Below are positions 17,750-26,851 of a stretch of 64,000 bases of DNA, in pieces (positions within the stretch are counted from its first letter, which is position 1; every line of letters begins with the position of its first letter). The notes under the pieces were generated by a model, which ran no database searches, was not told where the DNA came from, and saw only the letters and a program-made list of their open reading frames with translations. The position numbers and the translations under genes are program-made. Source of the stretch: SKKC01 sp046542845 (GTDB lineage: Bacteria; Spirochaetota; Spirochaetia; DSM-27196; SKKC01); contig JBKHAN010000008.1 of NCBI GenBank assembly GCA_046542845.1, positions 1-64,000 on the forward strand, written 5' to 3'.

Positions 17750-18988
17750 ATGAGTCGGATTTTTCGCACTGCACTGGTGCTCCTGAGCATAGCGGTACTG
17801 CTGGGCGTCCCCACCTTGTTTATGGTGCGGATATACGCCGAGCGCGAGCATCAACGGGCTGAGGCGGAAGAGCATTTCGGGAACGTTCAGAGTGCAATAA
17901 CCCGCTCGGGCAGCGCCGGGAACGACGCTGTACGCGAAACGCTGCTCTCGAACGAGCGGCTTAATTACATAGTCGTGGTTGAAACGCGTGGGAGCGTCGA
18001 ATATGCCTGGTCGAGAAATCCGCACTACGCCGCGCAACTGAACGACTCTGCGGCCATTATCCCCGACACCGCAGAGGAGTCCGGGATTTGGGTGACCCGT
18101 CTTTCGGACACAGTCTCGCTGGGTTCTGCCTCGCGGATCATACGCGCGGAATACCAGCTCCTGTACCCGGACAGGGTATTTCAGAACATCCGGGACGTCC
18201 TGCTCACCGTCATTGCCTTCGCGCTCTTACTGACTGTCGTCCTGATCGCTGGTTTGTCCGGAACGCCCCCGGCACGGAACGACGCGCGTGACGAAGTGCC
18301 CGAACCGCGAGGCTCCGATATCGGGGGGGAGCAACCGCCGCGGACGTACCCGCCGCGGACGCAACCGCCGCGGACGCAGGCGACGGGGAACGAGGGAACG
18401 GAATCAATCGCGCACGAAAACTCACCGATTTCCGCTGATTCCGGCATCTCGCCTGCGGACTCGGGATCACCGCCGCTCGTTTCGGGCGAGTCCGGGCTTT
18501 CGTTTGCAACTCATCTGAACAGGCGCCTTGATCTTGAGCTGCAGCGCGCAGCAGAAAACGAGCTCGATGTTACGACTATGTACGCGACCCTGATCGAATC
18601 CGATACGGGGAAACACCCTGAATCCGAAGTCTTCGGCAGACTGATCCTCGAATTCTTCCCTTTCGAGGATCTCGTATACGATCTGCGACATGAACAGGAA
18701 GGGCTGTGCTGCGTCATTCTCCCCGGGGTGGATCTGCCGGCAGCGCTCCGCAAGGCACAACGCTTCGTGACACTCGGCAGACGGCACAATAACCGCAGTT
18801 ATACGATACGTCTCGGTGCGTCGAGTCGGAATGGACGACTCGTCGAAAGCGCTCGCCTGATTAAGGAAGCTCAAGCAGCGCTTCGTAAGACCGACGAACG
18901 TGCGCCGGTTGTAGGATTCCTGCCAGATCCGGACCGCTACCGCAGACTCGTCCGTGGCGACGGCGAACGGTTTACCATTGCCGGATAA
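17750..18988 (+). CDS. Membrane protein with degenerate GGDEF-like domain
   Basis: A 412-aa protein: a first span at about 7-26, an extracytoplasmic region to about 140, a second span at about 144-165, then a Pro/Arg/Thr-rich linker with three PPRT repeats. The cytoplasmic C-terminal domain (about 250-400) follows a diguanylate-cyclase fold: FPFEDLVYDL, CCVILPGVDLPAALRKAQRF, then YTIRLGASS and ARLIKEAQAALRK. Where GG(D/E)EF should be, it reads R-H-E-Q-E-G-L, so it should not make cyclic di-GMP. It may be a sensor or scaffold. It starts three bases after the second MAF gene. Confidence 0.7.
   Translation: MSRIFRTALVLLSIAVLLGVPTLFMVRIYAEREHQRAEAEEHFGNVQSAITRSGSAGNDAVRETLLSNERLNYIVVVETRGSVEYAWSRNPHYAAQLNDSAAIIPDTAEESGIWVTRLSDTVSLGSASRIIRAEYQLLYPDRVFQNIRDVLLTVIAFALLLTVVLIAGLSGTPPARNDARDEVPEPRGSDIGGEQPPRTYPPRTQPPRTQATGNEGTESIAHENSPISADSGISPADSGSPPLVSGESGLSFATHLNRRLDLELQRAAENELDVTTMYATLIESDTGKHPESEVFGRLILEFFPFEDLVYDLRHEQEGLCCVILPGVDLPAALRKAQRFVTLGRRHNNRSYTIRLGASSRNGRLVESARLIKEAQAALRKTDERAPVVGFLPDPDRYRRLVRGDGERFTIAG
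18335..18379 (+). repeat. Three tandem 15-bp repeats in the linker of the GGDEF-like protein
   Basis: CCGCCGCGGACG plus three variable bases occurs three times in a row (18335, 18350, 18365), encoding PPRTY, PPRTQ and PPRTQ. The period is a multiple of three, so copy-number change would keep frame. Confidence 0.85.
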
Positions 18989-19000
18989 TTCCGCTTCTCG

Positions 19001-20008
19001 TCAGGACGGTTGCAGCGAGGCAAGAGACAGAAGCAACTCCTCAATCAGATGGTCAAAAACCATTATCCCGTTCATGTATTGTGGTGCTGTGTCTTCGTGG
19101 TCTTGAGGCCATACAACTGTTACAGGATATCCGTCCTCCCGCTCGTTTCCAATAAGCACAACAAGCATGTCCGAGTCCTGCAGCATGATCTCGGCGCGCA
19201 TGACCGCGTCATCCGCATTCACCGGCTCCGAGAGAAATGCAGCTCCTTCGAGGCTCAGAAGGCGAGACACGGATGTCGCCGCCGCGGCTTCGGCTGCAGC
19301 CCCGGGTTCGTAATCGGCCGTAAATCCCCCGTCGAGCCTATCGATCTGCGCATCGGCAAGTCCTGAAAACCGGATCGACTCCACGTCGCTTCGGCGTACC
19401 CGACCCTGCAGCAGACGATGATCGACAAACCAGTCGAGGTGGAGCGACAACGCACGGCTGAAGGTGTCGGCAGCTGCGTAGACGGAATCACTCTCGGCGC
19501 TACGAAGGTACACCACTTCGACAGTCGATGAGATTCCAAGATACACCGTATGACTTTCATCGTCCGACCACAGGTTAATAACGTATTCAAAGGGTTGCAG
19601 CGACTCGGGCCCGTTGACCTCCTGAACGCCGAGTTCTCCGTGACGTGCTGTATTCTCGGTGACCAACCTCATGTCCTCCGTAGACATGAGCTCCTCGACA
19701 AATACTGAGACACGATCGGCGCGCGCCGGAGCATCGGATACTCCGGAACCATTGATCAGAGGTCGCAGAGCATCTTCAGACGGATTACGAACGAATGAAC
19801 CGGAAATCGAAAACTCGCCCTCATAGCCTATAATATCGATACGAGTGAGCTCTTCCACGGTCAGTCCGCGGAAGAGCTCAAGAAGGGCGACCGAACCCTC
19901 CTGCTGAGTATCTGAACCGCGTCGATCCATAAGATATACGAGTAGCAGTATCAGTATGACTGCCACCGATACGGCGAGCATCGTTCTAAGCCAATACCTG
20001 TCATTCAT
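19001..20008 (-). CDS. DUF4340 domain protein of the GldG-type ABC unit
   Basis: A 335-aa protein with one N-terminal membrane span (about 8-28) and a large extracytoplasmic part with the DUF4340 style: LTRIDIIGYEGEFSISG, VEELMSTEDMRLVTEN, YVINLWSDDESHTVYLG. Such proteins commonly follow GldG-like genes in many phyla, including non-gliders. The frame opens at 20047, but the ATG at 20008 overlaps the end of the GldG-like gene by eight bases and has GGGGCAGG upstream, so it is chosen. Probable partner of the transporter encoded directly upstream. Confidence 0.8.
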   Translation of the reverse strand: MNDRYWLRTMLAVSVAVILILLLVYLMDRRGSDTQQEGSVALLELFRGLTVEELTRIDIIGYEGEFSISGSFVRNPSEDALRPLINGSGVSDAPARADRVSVFVEELMSTEDMRLVTENTARHGELGVQEVNGPESLQPFEYVINLWSDDESHTVYLGISSTVEVVYLRSAESDSVYAAADTFSRALSLHLDWFVDHRLLQGRVRRSDVESIRFSGLADAQIDRLDGGFTADYEPGAAAEAAAATSVSRLLSLEGAAFLSEPVNADDAVMRAEIMLQDSDMLVVLIGNEREDGYPVTVVWPQDHEDTAPQYMNGIMVFDHLIEELLLSLASLQPS

Positions 20009-21527
20009 CGCCAACCTGCCCCTTTCGAGGTAATGCCATACGTGCACGTCTTCTGAGCACCGACAATAGTACCCCGGTACACATCAGAACGGGAAGAATC
20101 AGTACATTCAATATTTCGACTATCCTTCCCGTCAGGTGGCGATAAAACGGATCCTCAATGCGGTCCATGCGGGAAACAGCGACGTTCTCGGGGCTCAGCG
20201 TTGCGAGCCCGTTGTTACCGGAGAGCCAGTACACAGCACGTTTCACGAAATCGAAATTCGGAAAACTGTCGGTGTAATATACAAGGTTACTCAGAAAATC
20301 ACTGTCACCGACAACGACGGCACGGGAGTCTTCGTGAAGTACACCTTCAGTCCAGGCGGATACGGCGTACACGCCGGTACTCGCATCCCGGTCACGAGCA
20401 AGCGCCACAGGATCCTCCGGATTGAGGGAGAAAGGCGCCGCCTGCAGCCATGCGTCAGGCGAAGAGACGATCAGAGGGCCGTTCGTGCCGGATTCGGGTT
20501 CGAACACACGGATCGGACTCGGCCAGAAGAAATCTACCGGCACAGCCCGTACACCGAGTGGGTGGTCGGGATCGATATTTCGTTGTCCGGTCCTGATCCA
20601 GGGGGGATACACCATAGGTTCGCCTGAGGTGAGTTCGGCCGGGAACAGGTGTGATTCCCGGTCGAGCAGGAGAACGTTTTCTACTGCCACACCAAGTGAC
20701 TGAAGCAGCGGCTCCATAGTCGCGTTGTTCACTGCGTCGCCGGTAAGCTCGGAGACACGGACATCAATACCGTCCACCGTGAGGAAGGCAGAAACGCCAC
20801 GCGAGATCGAGGTTTCTATAGCTGTGGCTAATGCCGGATCGAGATCGCTGCTCCCGAGGAGCAGAATCACGTCGGGCGACGACGAGGACAGGTCGGCTGC
20901 GTTTCCTGCCTGGACCCGATACAGCTGATCGAGTTCGTCGAGTAATGCACCATACTCGTCTTCAAGACGTTCAGGTCGACCGCCCGAAACGACCATAACG
21001 TGCAGCGGTTCCTCTTGAACAAGAGAATGGATTGCGCCTGTGATGTTGAACTCGACCGAACCGGCGTCGACGATGGCGGGAACAACCACACGCCGATCGA
21101 GATAGCGCACTTCAACACCGCTGAATATCTCCTCGAGCTGCGGGTCTTCTTCGGTACCGACGTTTACGGTGTCGACAAGCAGGCCCATACGCTCAAGTTC
21201 CTCTCGGGAAAGACCGGGATCGATAATCCGTTCAACACGGATATATCGTGGCAAAACGCGTTCGTACTGCCTCAGAAGCTGATAGATCTGTTCGCTGCGG
21301 GGACTTGTGTTCTGCAGAAGTCCGTCGACGAGATACCGTACCCGAACCGGCTCATCGATAGTCCTCAACAGGTCTCGCGTCGGGGTACTTAACGATAGAA
21401 TACGGCCTGGAGAAAGGTCGTGTACAAGGGAAAATCGGGAGAGTAATGCGCCCGTCGCAATGACGGTTACCGTAATCAGTACGGTCAACATCCACTGCGT
21501 CCTGCGCGGTCGTGATCGCTCCTTCAT
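20001..21527 (-). CDS. GldG-like ABC-transporter auxiliary membrane protein
   Basis: A 508-aa protein: an N-terminal span (about 13-31), a large outside domain (YLVDGLLQNTSPRSEQIYQL, then VMVVSGGRPERLEDEYGALL), and a C-terminal span (about 468-492). This is the IFT52/GldG-type arrangement (DUF7088 plus Gldg). In Bacteroidetes GldF, GldG and GldA support gliding; homologues elsewhere have no assigned substrate. It starts one base after the permease stops. What it moves here is unknown. Confidence 0.8.
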   Translation of the reverse strand: MKERSRPRRTQWMLTVLITVTVIATGALLSRFSLVHDLSPGRILSLSTPTRDLLRTIDEPVRVRYLVDGLLQNTSPRSEQIYQLLRQYERVLPRYIRVERIIDPGLSREELERMGLLVDTVNVGTEEDPQLEEIFSGVEVRYLDRRVVVPAIVDAGSVEFNITGAIHSLVQEEPLHVMVVSGGRPERLEDEYGALLDELDQLYRVQAGNAADLSSSSPDVILLLGSSDLDPALATAIETSISRGVSAFLTVDGIDVRVSELTGDAVNNATMEPLLQSLGVAVENVLLLDRESHLFPAELTSGEPMVYPPWIRTGQRNIDPDHPLGVRAVPVDFFWPSPIRVFEPESGTNGPLIVSSPDAWLQAAPFSLNPEDPVALARDRDASTGVYAVSAWTEGVLHEDSRAVVVGDSDFLSNLVYYTDSFPNFDFVKRAVYWLSGNNGLATLSPENVAVSRMDRIEDPFYRHLTGRIVEILNVLILPVLMCTGVLLSVLRRRARMALPRKGQVGDE

Positions 21528-22247
21528 TCAGTATCTCCTCGATTCGTACGCGTGAACTGCCATTCGAAGCAGGACGGCGCTGAGACCGGCGAAGTAGAAC
21601 AACGCATTGCCGTCTATCATGCCCTGGATAAAGGGGGTAAAACGGTACTCGAGGCTGAACTGACGCGAAACCCTTATTAGTTCCGACGGCAGACCTGCCA
21701 TCTGTACAAGCGAATCGGCGTAGCTTAAAAGAGCAAACAGGAACAGCGATCCGAGCAAGGCGACAAGCTGGCTCCGCGTAAGCGACGAAACGAATACGCC
21801 GAGCGATACAAGGACCGCGCTAACCGTAAAGAGCCCGAGTGTTTGCGATACAGTGAGCCCGAACGGTACATCACCCATGAGTGAGAGCGACAACGGTATC
21901 AGCGTATCGATAAGAATAAACACGCTCACAAAGGCATATACCGCCAAAGCTTTGACGAGAATGATAAATGACGATGAAACGGGAAGGGTTCTCAAAAGGA
22001 GATCTATGCCCGTTTTTTTTTCCTCCGAACACACTCTCATCGTGAGCGCAGGCACAACAAGCGATAATACCGCGAGCCAGGAGCCGTAGAGACGCGAAAG
22101 ATCGAGGACTTCTGCCTCGACGAACAACCCGAAACGGAACTGATTGATAGCAGGAATAAAAAGCATACACAGTGCAGCAACCCAGCCGTGCACCGAATGT
22201 ACATAAACTCTGAACTCGCGGCGGAACGCCGCCATGAACCGGGTCAT
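21528..22247 (-). CDS. ABC-2 type permease, GldF-like
   Basis: A 239-aa integral membrane protein with about six hydrophobic segments and the ABC-2 permease pattern (N-terminal RREFRVYVHSVHGWVAAL, then VCSEEKKTGIDLLLRTLPVS on a cytoplasmic loop). The start overlaps the ATPase gene by four bases (ATGA type). It forms the channel part of the transporter with the ATPase upstream and the GldG-like protein downstream. Confidence 0.85.
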   Translation of the reverse strand: MTRFMAAFRREFRVYVHSVHGWVAALCMLFIPAINQFRFGLFVEAEVLDLSRLYGSWLAVLSLVVPALTMRVCSEEKKTGIDLLLRTLPVSSSFIILVKALAVYAFVSVFILIDTLIPLSLSLMGDVPFGLTVSQTLGLFTVSAVLVSLGVFVSSLTRSQLVALLGSLFLFALLSYADSLVQMAGLPSELIRVSRQFSLEYRFTPFIQGMIDGNALFYFAGLSAVLLRMAVHAYESRRY

Positions 22248-23215
22248 ACCTCGGATCCCCCGCCGCTCACGTCTGAACCGCCGGTCGTTATTTCATACAG
22301 GTCCTGAACCGATCGCCGCGGAGTCGTCAGACTGGCAATAGGTATTCCTTCACTCACCGCCCACGAGAGCAGTTGCTGCCGGCTTCCCCGGTCATCAAGC
22401 GCGAAGTCAATGATCTGCCCGTCCTCACGTACGTGGATCGATTTTACACGTGCCGGCGCACGTAACAGGACCTGCTCCTCGACCGCGCTCGTTTCGCTCA
22501 GGTCTACCACCATCCGGAGGATCTGCACCTCGGGACCGAGAAGATCAGTGGTGGAACCTGAAGCCACGACAGAACCGTCTGCGAGCACAAGCAGATCGCT
22601 GCAGAGCGTTTCAACCTCAGGAAGGCTGTGCGAACTGAAAACGACAGCGGCATCTTCCGATAAACGACGAACAAGCGCCGCGAACGAGGCTTTCTGTTTC
22701 GGGTCAAGTCCGGAGGTCGGTTCGTCGAGAAGAACCACCGTCGCCCCGGTCACGAGAGAACCCGCGAGTATCACGCGTCGTCGGTACCCTTTACTCAACG
22801 ATTCGTAGTCACGATTTACTACCGCGGAAATCTCACAGGTCTCAATGGCTCTGCTCATTCGGCTATCTAGAACCTTCCCGCGGAGGTTCATGACACCACC
22901 GATGAAACAGAGGTACTCTCGCGGTGTGAGATATGAAAAGGGAGGAGATTCCTCCGGCACGAAGGCAACATGACGCCGCCAGCGGGCGTCCGATTCATTG
23001 GACCAGATCCCGTTTATCGCCACCCTCCCTTCATCCGGAAGAATGGCACCGGCGATTACGCTCATGAGGGTTGTTTTACCAGCACCGTTAGGACCGAGCA
23101 GACCAAGTATTCGGCCCTTTTGCGCGGTAAACGAGACCTTCTTAAGCGCACGGAGCGAACCGAACGATCGTGAAACGCGGTCAACAATCAATGTCGGCGT
23201 CCGGTCGGTTTTCAT
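22244..23215 (-). CDS. ABC transporter ATP-binding protein, GldA-like
   Basis: A 323-aa ATPase with Walker A GPNGAGKTT (about 36-44), the Q-loop region before PPFSYLTPRE, a signature SKGYRRRVILAGSL, Walker B VVLLDEPTSGLD and the switch His in VFSSHSLPEVE. A C-terminal extension of about 80 residues is typical of ABC-2 exporter ATPases. The signature has SKGYRRR rather than LSGGQ, as is common in this subgroup. It starts directly after the rnz stop. Confidence 0.92.
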   Translation of the reverse strand: MKTDRTPTLIVDRVSRSFGSLRALKKVSFTAQKGRILGLLGPNGAGKTTLMSVIAGAILPDEGRVAINGIWSNESDARWRRHVAFVPEESPPFSYLTPREYLCFIGGVMNLRGKVLDSRMSRAIETCEISAVVNRDYESLSKGYRRRVILAGSLVTGATVVLLDEPTSGLDPKQKASFAALVRRLSEDAAVVFSSHSLPEVETLCSDLLVLADGSVVASGSTTDLLGPEVQILRMVVDLSETSAVEEQVLLRAPARVKSIHVREDGQIIDFALDDRGSRQQLLSWAVSEGIPIASLTTPRRSVQDLYEITTGGSDVSGGGSEV

Positions 23216-24160
23216 CTAATCAGAACCTCTATACTCCACGGTAAGCTGCATTCGGTCCCGCGTCAGAAAACTGTCCGGGAACACTCGCTTCGCTTCTTTC
23301 AACAGCACCTTCAGTTCATGATCCGTATAACGGGGACTGTAGTGAATCAGCCCCAGACCGCCGACGCCCGGTGCAGTCGCTGCGAGCGTCCCTGCGTCCA
23401 TCGCGGTCATGTGTTTCTTTGACACTGCACTTTCTCGCAGGCTCTCGTCAAACATACCCTCGCATATCAGCAGATCGCTCCCGGCGACTTCGTTTGTAAA
23501 GCTCTCGAGCTTTACGCTGTCGGTCAGAAATGTGACTTTGCGCCCCTTTCGCGCGGGTCCGACCACTTGCGAAGACTCGACGCTCCGACCGTCGGCAAGT
23601 GATACCGACTCACCTCTCTGTAGCACGGACCAGAGCGGACCTCGGGGTACACCCGCAGCAATCGCCGCTTCCGGGTCAAAGATACCGCTGCGATCGTCTT
23701 CTACGAATGAGTAGCCCACGCAGGTACGGGTGTGACGTGCCGGGAAACTGCGCACGTGAAAACCGTCACCCCTGTAGGCAACACCGGGCACGTCGGGGTT
23801 TTCAATCTCCTGAACGATAATCTCATAATTGATATACATCTCCAGTACGCGGCGATTCGATTCGACATACTCACGTACGCGTGGTGGACCGATAATGTAC
23901 AGAGGTTCCGTCCTATCCACCTGAGCGCTCAGCATAAGCATACCGGGAAGACCCGTAATGTGGTCCGCATGGGTGTGAGTAATAAAAATCGCCGAAATCT
24001 TCTTCCATCTCAGGTTCAGTCGTCGCAAGGATATCTGTGTGCCTTCGCCACAGTCGAACAGAAACAGATCCCCTTCCCTGCGTAGCAGCATAGAGGTCAA
24101 ATGTCGATTCGGGAGGGGCATCATCCCGCCGCAACCGAGGATAAAGGCTTCAAGGTTCAT
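23216..24160 (-). CDS. rnz: Ribonuclease Z
   Basis: Metallo-beta-lactamase endonuclease that trims tRNA 3' ends. It shows the motif THTHADHITGLPGML with the zinc ligands, LTDSVK and LICEGMFDES (Asp and Glu ligands) and the family HMTAMDAG segment. At 314 aa it is the short bacterial form. It starts 18 bases after fabV ends and touches the ABC ATPase gene, so it lies in the middle of a six-gene minus-strand unit. Confidence 0.93.
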   Translation of the reverse strand: MNLEAFILGCGGMMPLPNRHLTSMLLRREGDLFLFDCGEGTQISLRRLNLRWKKISAIFITHTHADHITGLPGMLMLSAQVDRTEPLYIIGPPRVREYVESNRRVLEMYINYEIIVQEIENPDVPGVAYRGDGFHVRSFPARHTRTCVGYSFVEDDRSGIFDPEAAIAAGVPRGPLWSVLQRGESVSLADGRSVESSQVVGPARKGRKVTFLTDSVKLESFTNEVAGSDLLICEGMFDESLRESAVSKKHMTAMDAGTLAATAPGVGGLGLIHYSPRYTDHELKVLLKEAKRVFPDSFLTRDRMQLTVEYRGSD

Positions 24161-24178
24161 AAGTTCAGTATTCCGCGA

Positions 24179-25351
24179 TCAACCGCCGGTAGCGATATCA
24201 GCTTCGTAATCAACGCCTGCTATGTCAAAACCGTGTATGGCGAGAAACTCGTGCCGGTATCCCGGAAGATCGGTGTATTTCTCGAGCGTATCCTGTGTGA
24301 CGAGTCCCCAGACATCGAGGACTTCCTTCTGTATGTCCTCGCGCATCTCCCAGTCGTCAACGCGGATACGGCCATGCTCGTCGGTCGGAACATCCGTGCC
24401 ACCATGCAGGCGTTCCGCGAAGAGGCGATACATCTGCTGCGTACAGTCCTCGTGGAGGCCGTGTTTCTTCATGACCTTGAACAGAATCGCGAGATACAGG
24501 GGGACCACCGGAATGACGGCGCTTGCACGCGTGACCACCGCCTTGTTAACCGACACAAAAGCCCGAACACCCCGTGCAGACAGTCGCCCTTCTATCTCTG
24601 CGGCCGTCGCTTCGAGGTGATCCTTTGCACGACCGATCGTGCCGTTCCGATAAACGGGATAGGTGATCTGAGGCCCGATGTAACTGTATGCCGTCGTGAC
24701 AGCGTTTTCGGCAAGAACCCCTGCCCCGGACAGCGCATCCATCCACAGAAGCCAGTCTTCGCCACCCATGACCTTGACGGTATGCTGAATTTCTTCTTCC
24801 GTTGCAGGCTCTATGGTAACGTGTGTCAGCTGTCCTTCGATAGGATCAATGCTGCGCTCACTGAAAGGTTCACCGATCGGTTTGAGCGCTGACCGGTACT
24901 GTTCACCCGTTGCAGGATCGGTGCGGACCCCGGAGGCCAGGCTGTACACCACCATGTCGACGGTGCCGAACATCTCCCGAATCGTTTCGATAGCCTGCTG
25001 TTTAATCTCGTCGCTGAACGCGTCTCCCATAATGGTTTTCGCGGGCAGCCCCCGCTCCTGGAGCCTGTGATCAAGATGGGCCGATGTATACCAGCCGACG
25101 GTGCCGGTGCGTTTTTCCGTCGGCGGACGTTCGAATGCGATGTTCAGGCTTCCCGCGCCTCCGTTCACACCAGCCACAAGACGACTCGAAAGACCGTAAC
25201 CGCCGGACCCTCCAATTACCAGAACGTTACGGGGCCCGTCGAACGACGGTTGTTTTTCCGCCCACGCGATCTGCTCGTCAACCCACGCGGCGCTACCCGC
25301 GGGATGTGCGTTCATGCACAGGTTGTTTCTAATCATTGGTTTTATAATCAT
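24179..25351 (-). CDS. fabV: Trans-2-enoyl-CoA / enoyl-ACP reductase FabV
   Basis: NADH-dependent reductase of trans-2-enoyl thioesters, in fatty-acid synthesis or as a CoA-linked step like Treponema denticola Ter. Signature elements: VLVIGGSGGYGLSSRL (cofactor binding), SAHLDHRLQERG, SLASGVRTDP, and YSYIGPQITYPVYRNGTIG followed by AKDHLE. It has the long spacing between catalytic Tyr and Lys that marks FabV. At 390 aa it is full length. AAGGAG lies nine bases before the ATG. Sequence alone does not decide between ACP and CoA substrates. It is the first gene of the fabV-rnz-ABC unit. Confidence 0.94.
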   Translation of the reverse strand: MIIKPMIRNNLCMNAHPAGSAAWVDEQIAWAEKQPSFDGPRNVLVIGGSGGYGLSSRLVAGVNGGAGSLNIAFERPPTEKRTGTVGWYTSAHLDHRLQERGLPAKTIMGDAFSDEIKQQAIETIREMFGTVDMVVYSLASGVRTDPATGEQYRSALKPIGEPFSERSIDPIEGQLTHVTIEPATEEEIQHTVKVMGGEDWLLWMDALSGAGVLAENAVTTAYSYIGPQITYPVYRNGTIGRAKDHLEATAAEIEGRLSARGVRAFVSVNKAVVTRASAVIPVVPLYLAILFKVMKKHGLHEDCTQQMYRLFAERLHGGTDVPTDEHGRIRVDDWEMREDIQKEVLDVWGLVTQDTLEKYTDLPGYRHEFLAIHGFDIAGVDYEADIATGG

Positions 25352-25421
25352 AATTCTACGCTCCTTACGCGCTGTGGCCAGTATGGTAGCCCGCTCGCCG
25401 GACGATATTCAAGTTCCCGCG

Positions 25422-25451
25422 TTGACGTCTATATGGCAGCCTCTATATCGT
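25422..25451 (+). promoter_or_regulatory. Promoter of hisD-like gene, -10 box adjoining the start
   Basis: TTGACG (25422-25427), 18 bases, TATCGT (25446-25451), then six bases to the ATG at 25458. The alternative -10 is TATATC (25444-25449, 16-base spacer). No SD. Confidence 0.45.
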
Positions 25452-25457
25452 ACGGTC

Positions 25458-26825
25458 ATGAGCAAGAAATCGGTAGCCGTGCGAGTCTGGGATTCGCTGA
25501 ATGAAGCGGAGCGCAGGCGTATACTTCGCCGGTCGGAAGAAGACATAGACAGGCTGATGGAAGAAACAGGGACGCTTCTCGAGGACGTTCGACGCCGGGG
25601 TGACGCGGCACTCCTCGAACTGGCCCATACCCACGACAATGCGGTTATTCCGGTGGGTGGTATTCGCGTAACCGAGCAGGAATTCGAGCGTGCCGAGCAG
25701 ACCTTGCCGGCCGAAGTCCGGGACGCATTGAGCATCGCCATAGAGAATGCACGTAATTTCCATGAAGGACAGCTGACCCACGGGTTTCGCATGACTGCGA
25801 TTCGTCCCGGGGTACTCGCGGGAGAGCGAGTACATCCAATCGACTCGGTGGGAATCTATGTGCCGCGGGGACGAGGAAGTTTCCCGAGCATGTTGTATAT
25901 GGCTGCCGTTCCAGCGCGCATTGCGTCTGTTCCGAGAATCGCGATCTGCACGCCTGCACTGCCCGACGGCAGCGTCGACCCTGCCTGCCTGGTGGCAGCA
26001 CGCCTGTGCGGGATTCATGAAGTGTACCGCACAGGCGGCCCGGGAGCCATCGCGGCGCTCGCCTACGGAACCGAGACAATAGCACCGGTACGAAAAATCC
26101 TCGGTCCCGGAAGCGCGCGAGTGACCGCGGCTAAGCGGCTCCTGGCTACCGTTGTCGACGTCGGAATTCCCGCCGGACCCACCGAAAGCATGATCATTGC
26201 AGATAAGCACGCCGATCCGGTCTACATCGCTGCCGACCTAATGAACGAAGCGGAGCATGGAGCAGACTCCCAGGCCTTGCTGCTGACGCCAAGCGCGTCG
26301 CTTGCCGAGGCCGTTATGGAAATCGTTCCCGAGCTCATGCGCAGACTACCTCCGGATCGGGCGGAGTTCGTTCAACGTGTACTCAACGGGATTGGCGGCA
26401 TAATCATCACCCGTGATCTGGACGAGGCTTGCGAGGTCGCCAATCTGTACGCTCCGGAACATTTAATGATACAGACGGAAGAGCCCTGGGTCACAGCCGA
26501 GGCTATTGCGAATGCGGGTGAGATCCTGCTCGGCCCGAACATTCCCTTCAGCATGGCCAACTACGCGACCGGGGTCAATGCGATCCTTCCCACCGGCGGT
26601 TGGGCACGCACATGGGGCAGCATTTCAGTACACGATTTTACCAAACGGACCTCCATAGTCGATGTGTCGAAATCCGGATTCGCAGCGCTTGCGCCGCACA
26701 CGGCGTGCCTGGCGGATTACGAGGGATTCCCGGCGCATGCAACGGCAGTTCGTATCCGGATGTCCGGCGCACCGGAATCGTTCTGGAATGAACTCGACGC
26801 CTCGGTTGACCCGTCAGGCTCTTGA
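25458..26825 (+). CDS. hisD: Histidinol dehydrogenase family protein
   Basis: A 455-aa zinc- and NAD-dependent dehydrogenase. Family features: VGIYVPRGRGSFPSM, YRTGGPGAIAALAYGT, VGIPAGPTESMIIAD, DLMNEAEHGADSQ, the catalytic YAPEHL pair, and SVHDFTKRTSIVDVS. HisD oxidises histidinol to histidine in two steps. No other his genes lie nearby, and HisD relatives include sulfopropanediol dehydrogenases, so histidine biosynthesis is likely but not certain. The frame is open from 25314; the ATG at 25458 is chosen from homology and the adjacent promoter. The stop overlaps a possible TTG of folC. Confidence 0.83.
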   Translation: MSKKSVAVRVWDSLNEAERRRILRRSEEDIDRLMEETGTLLEDVRRRGDAALLELAHTHDNAVIPVGGIRVTEQEFERAEQTLPAEVRDALSIAIENARNFHEGQLTHGFRMTAIRPGVLAGERVHPIDSVGIYVPRGRGSFPSMLYMAAVPARIASVPRIAICTPALPDGSVDPACLVAARLCGIHEVYRTGGPGAIAALAYGTETIAPVRKILGPGSARVTAAKRLLATVVDVGIPAGPTESMIIADKHADPVYIAADLMNEAEHGADSQALLLTPSASLAEAVMEIVPELMRRLPPDRAEFVQRVLNGIGGIIITRDLDEACEVANLYAPEHLMIQTEEPWVTAEAIANAGEILLGPNIPFSMANYATGVNAILPTGGWARTWGSISVHDFTKRTSIVDVSKSGFAALAPHTACLADYEGFPAHATAVRIRMSGAPESFWNELDASVDPSGS

Positions 26826-26851
26826 TACATGGCGAAGTGGAGACGCTTTTG

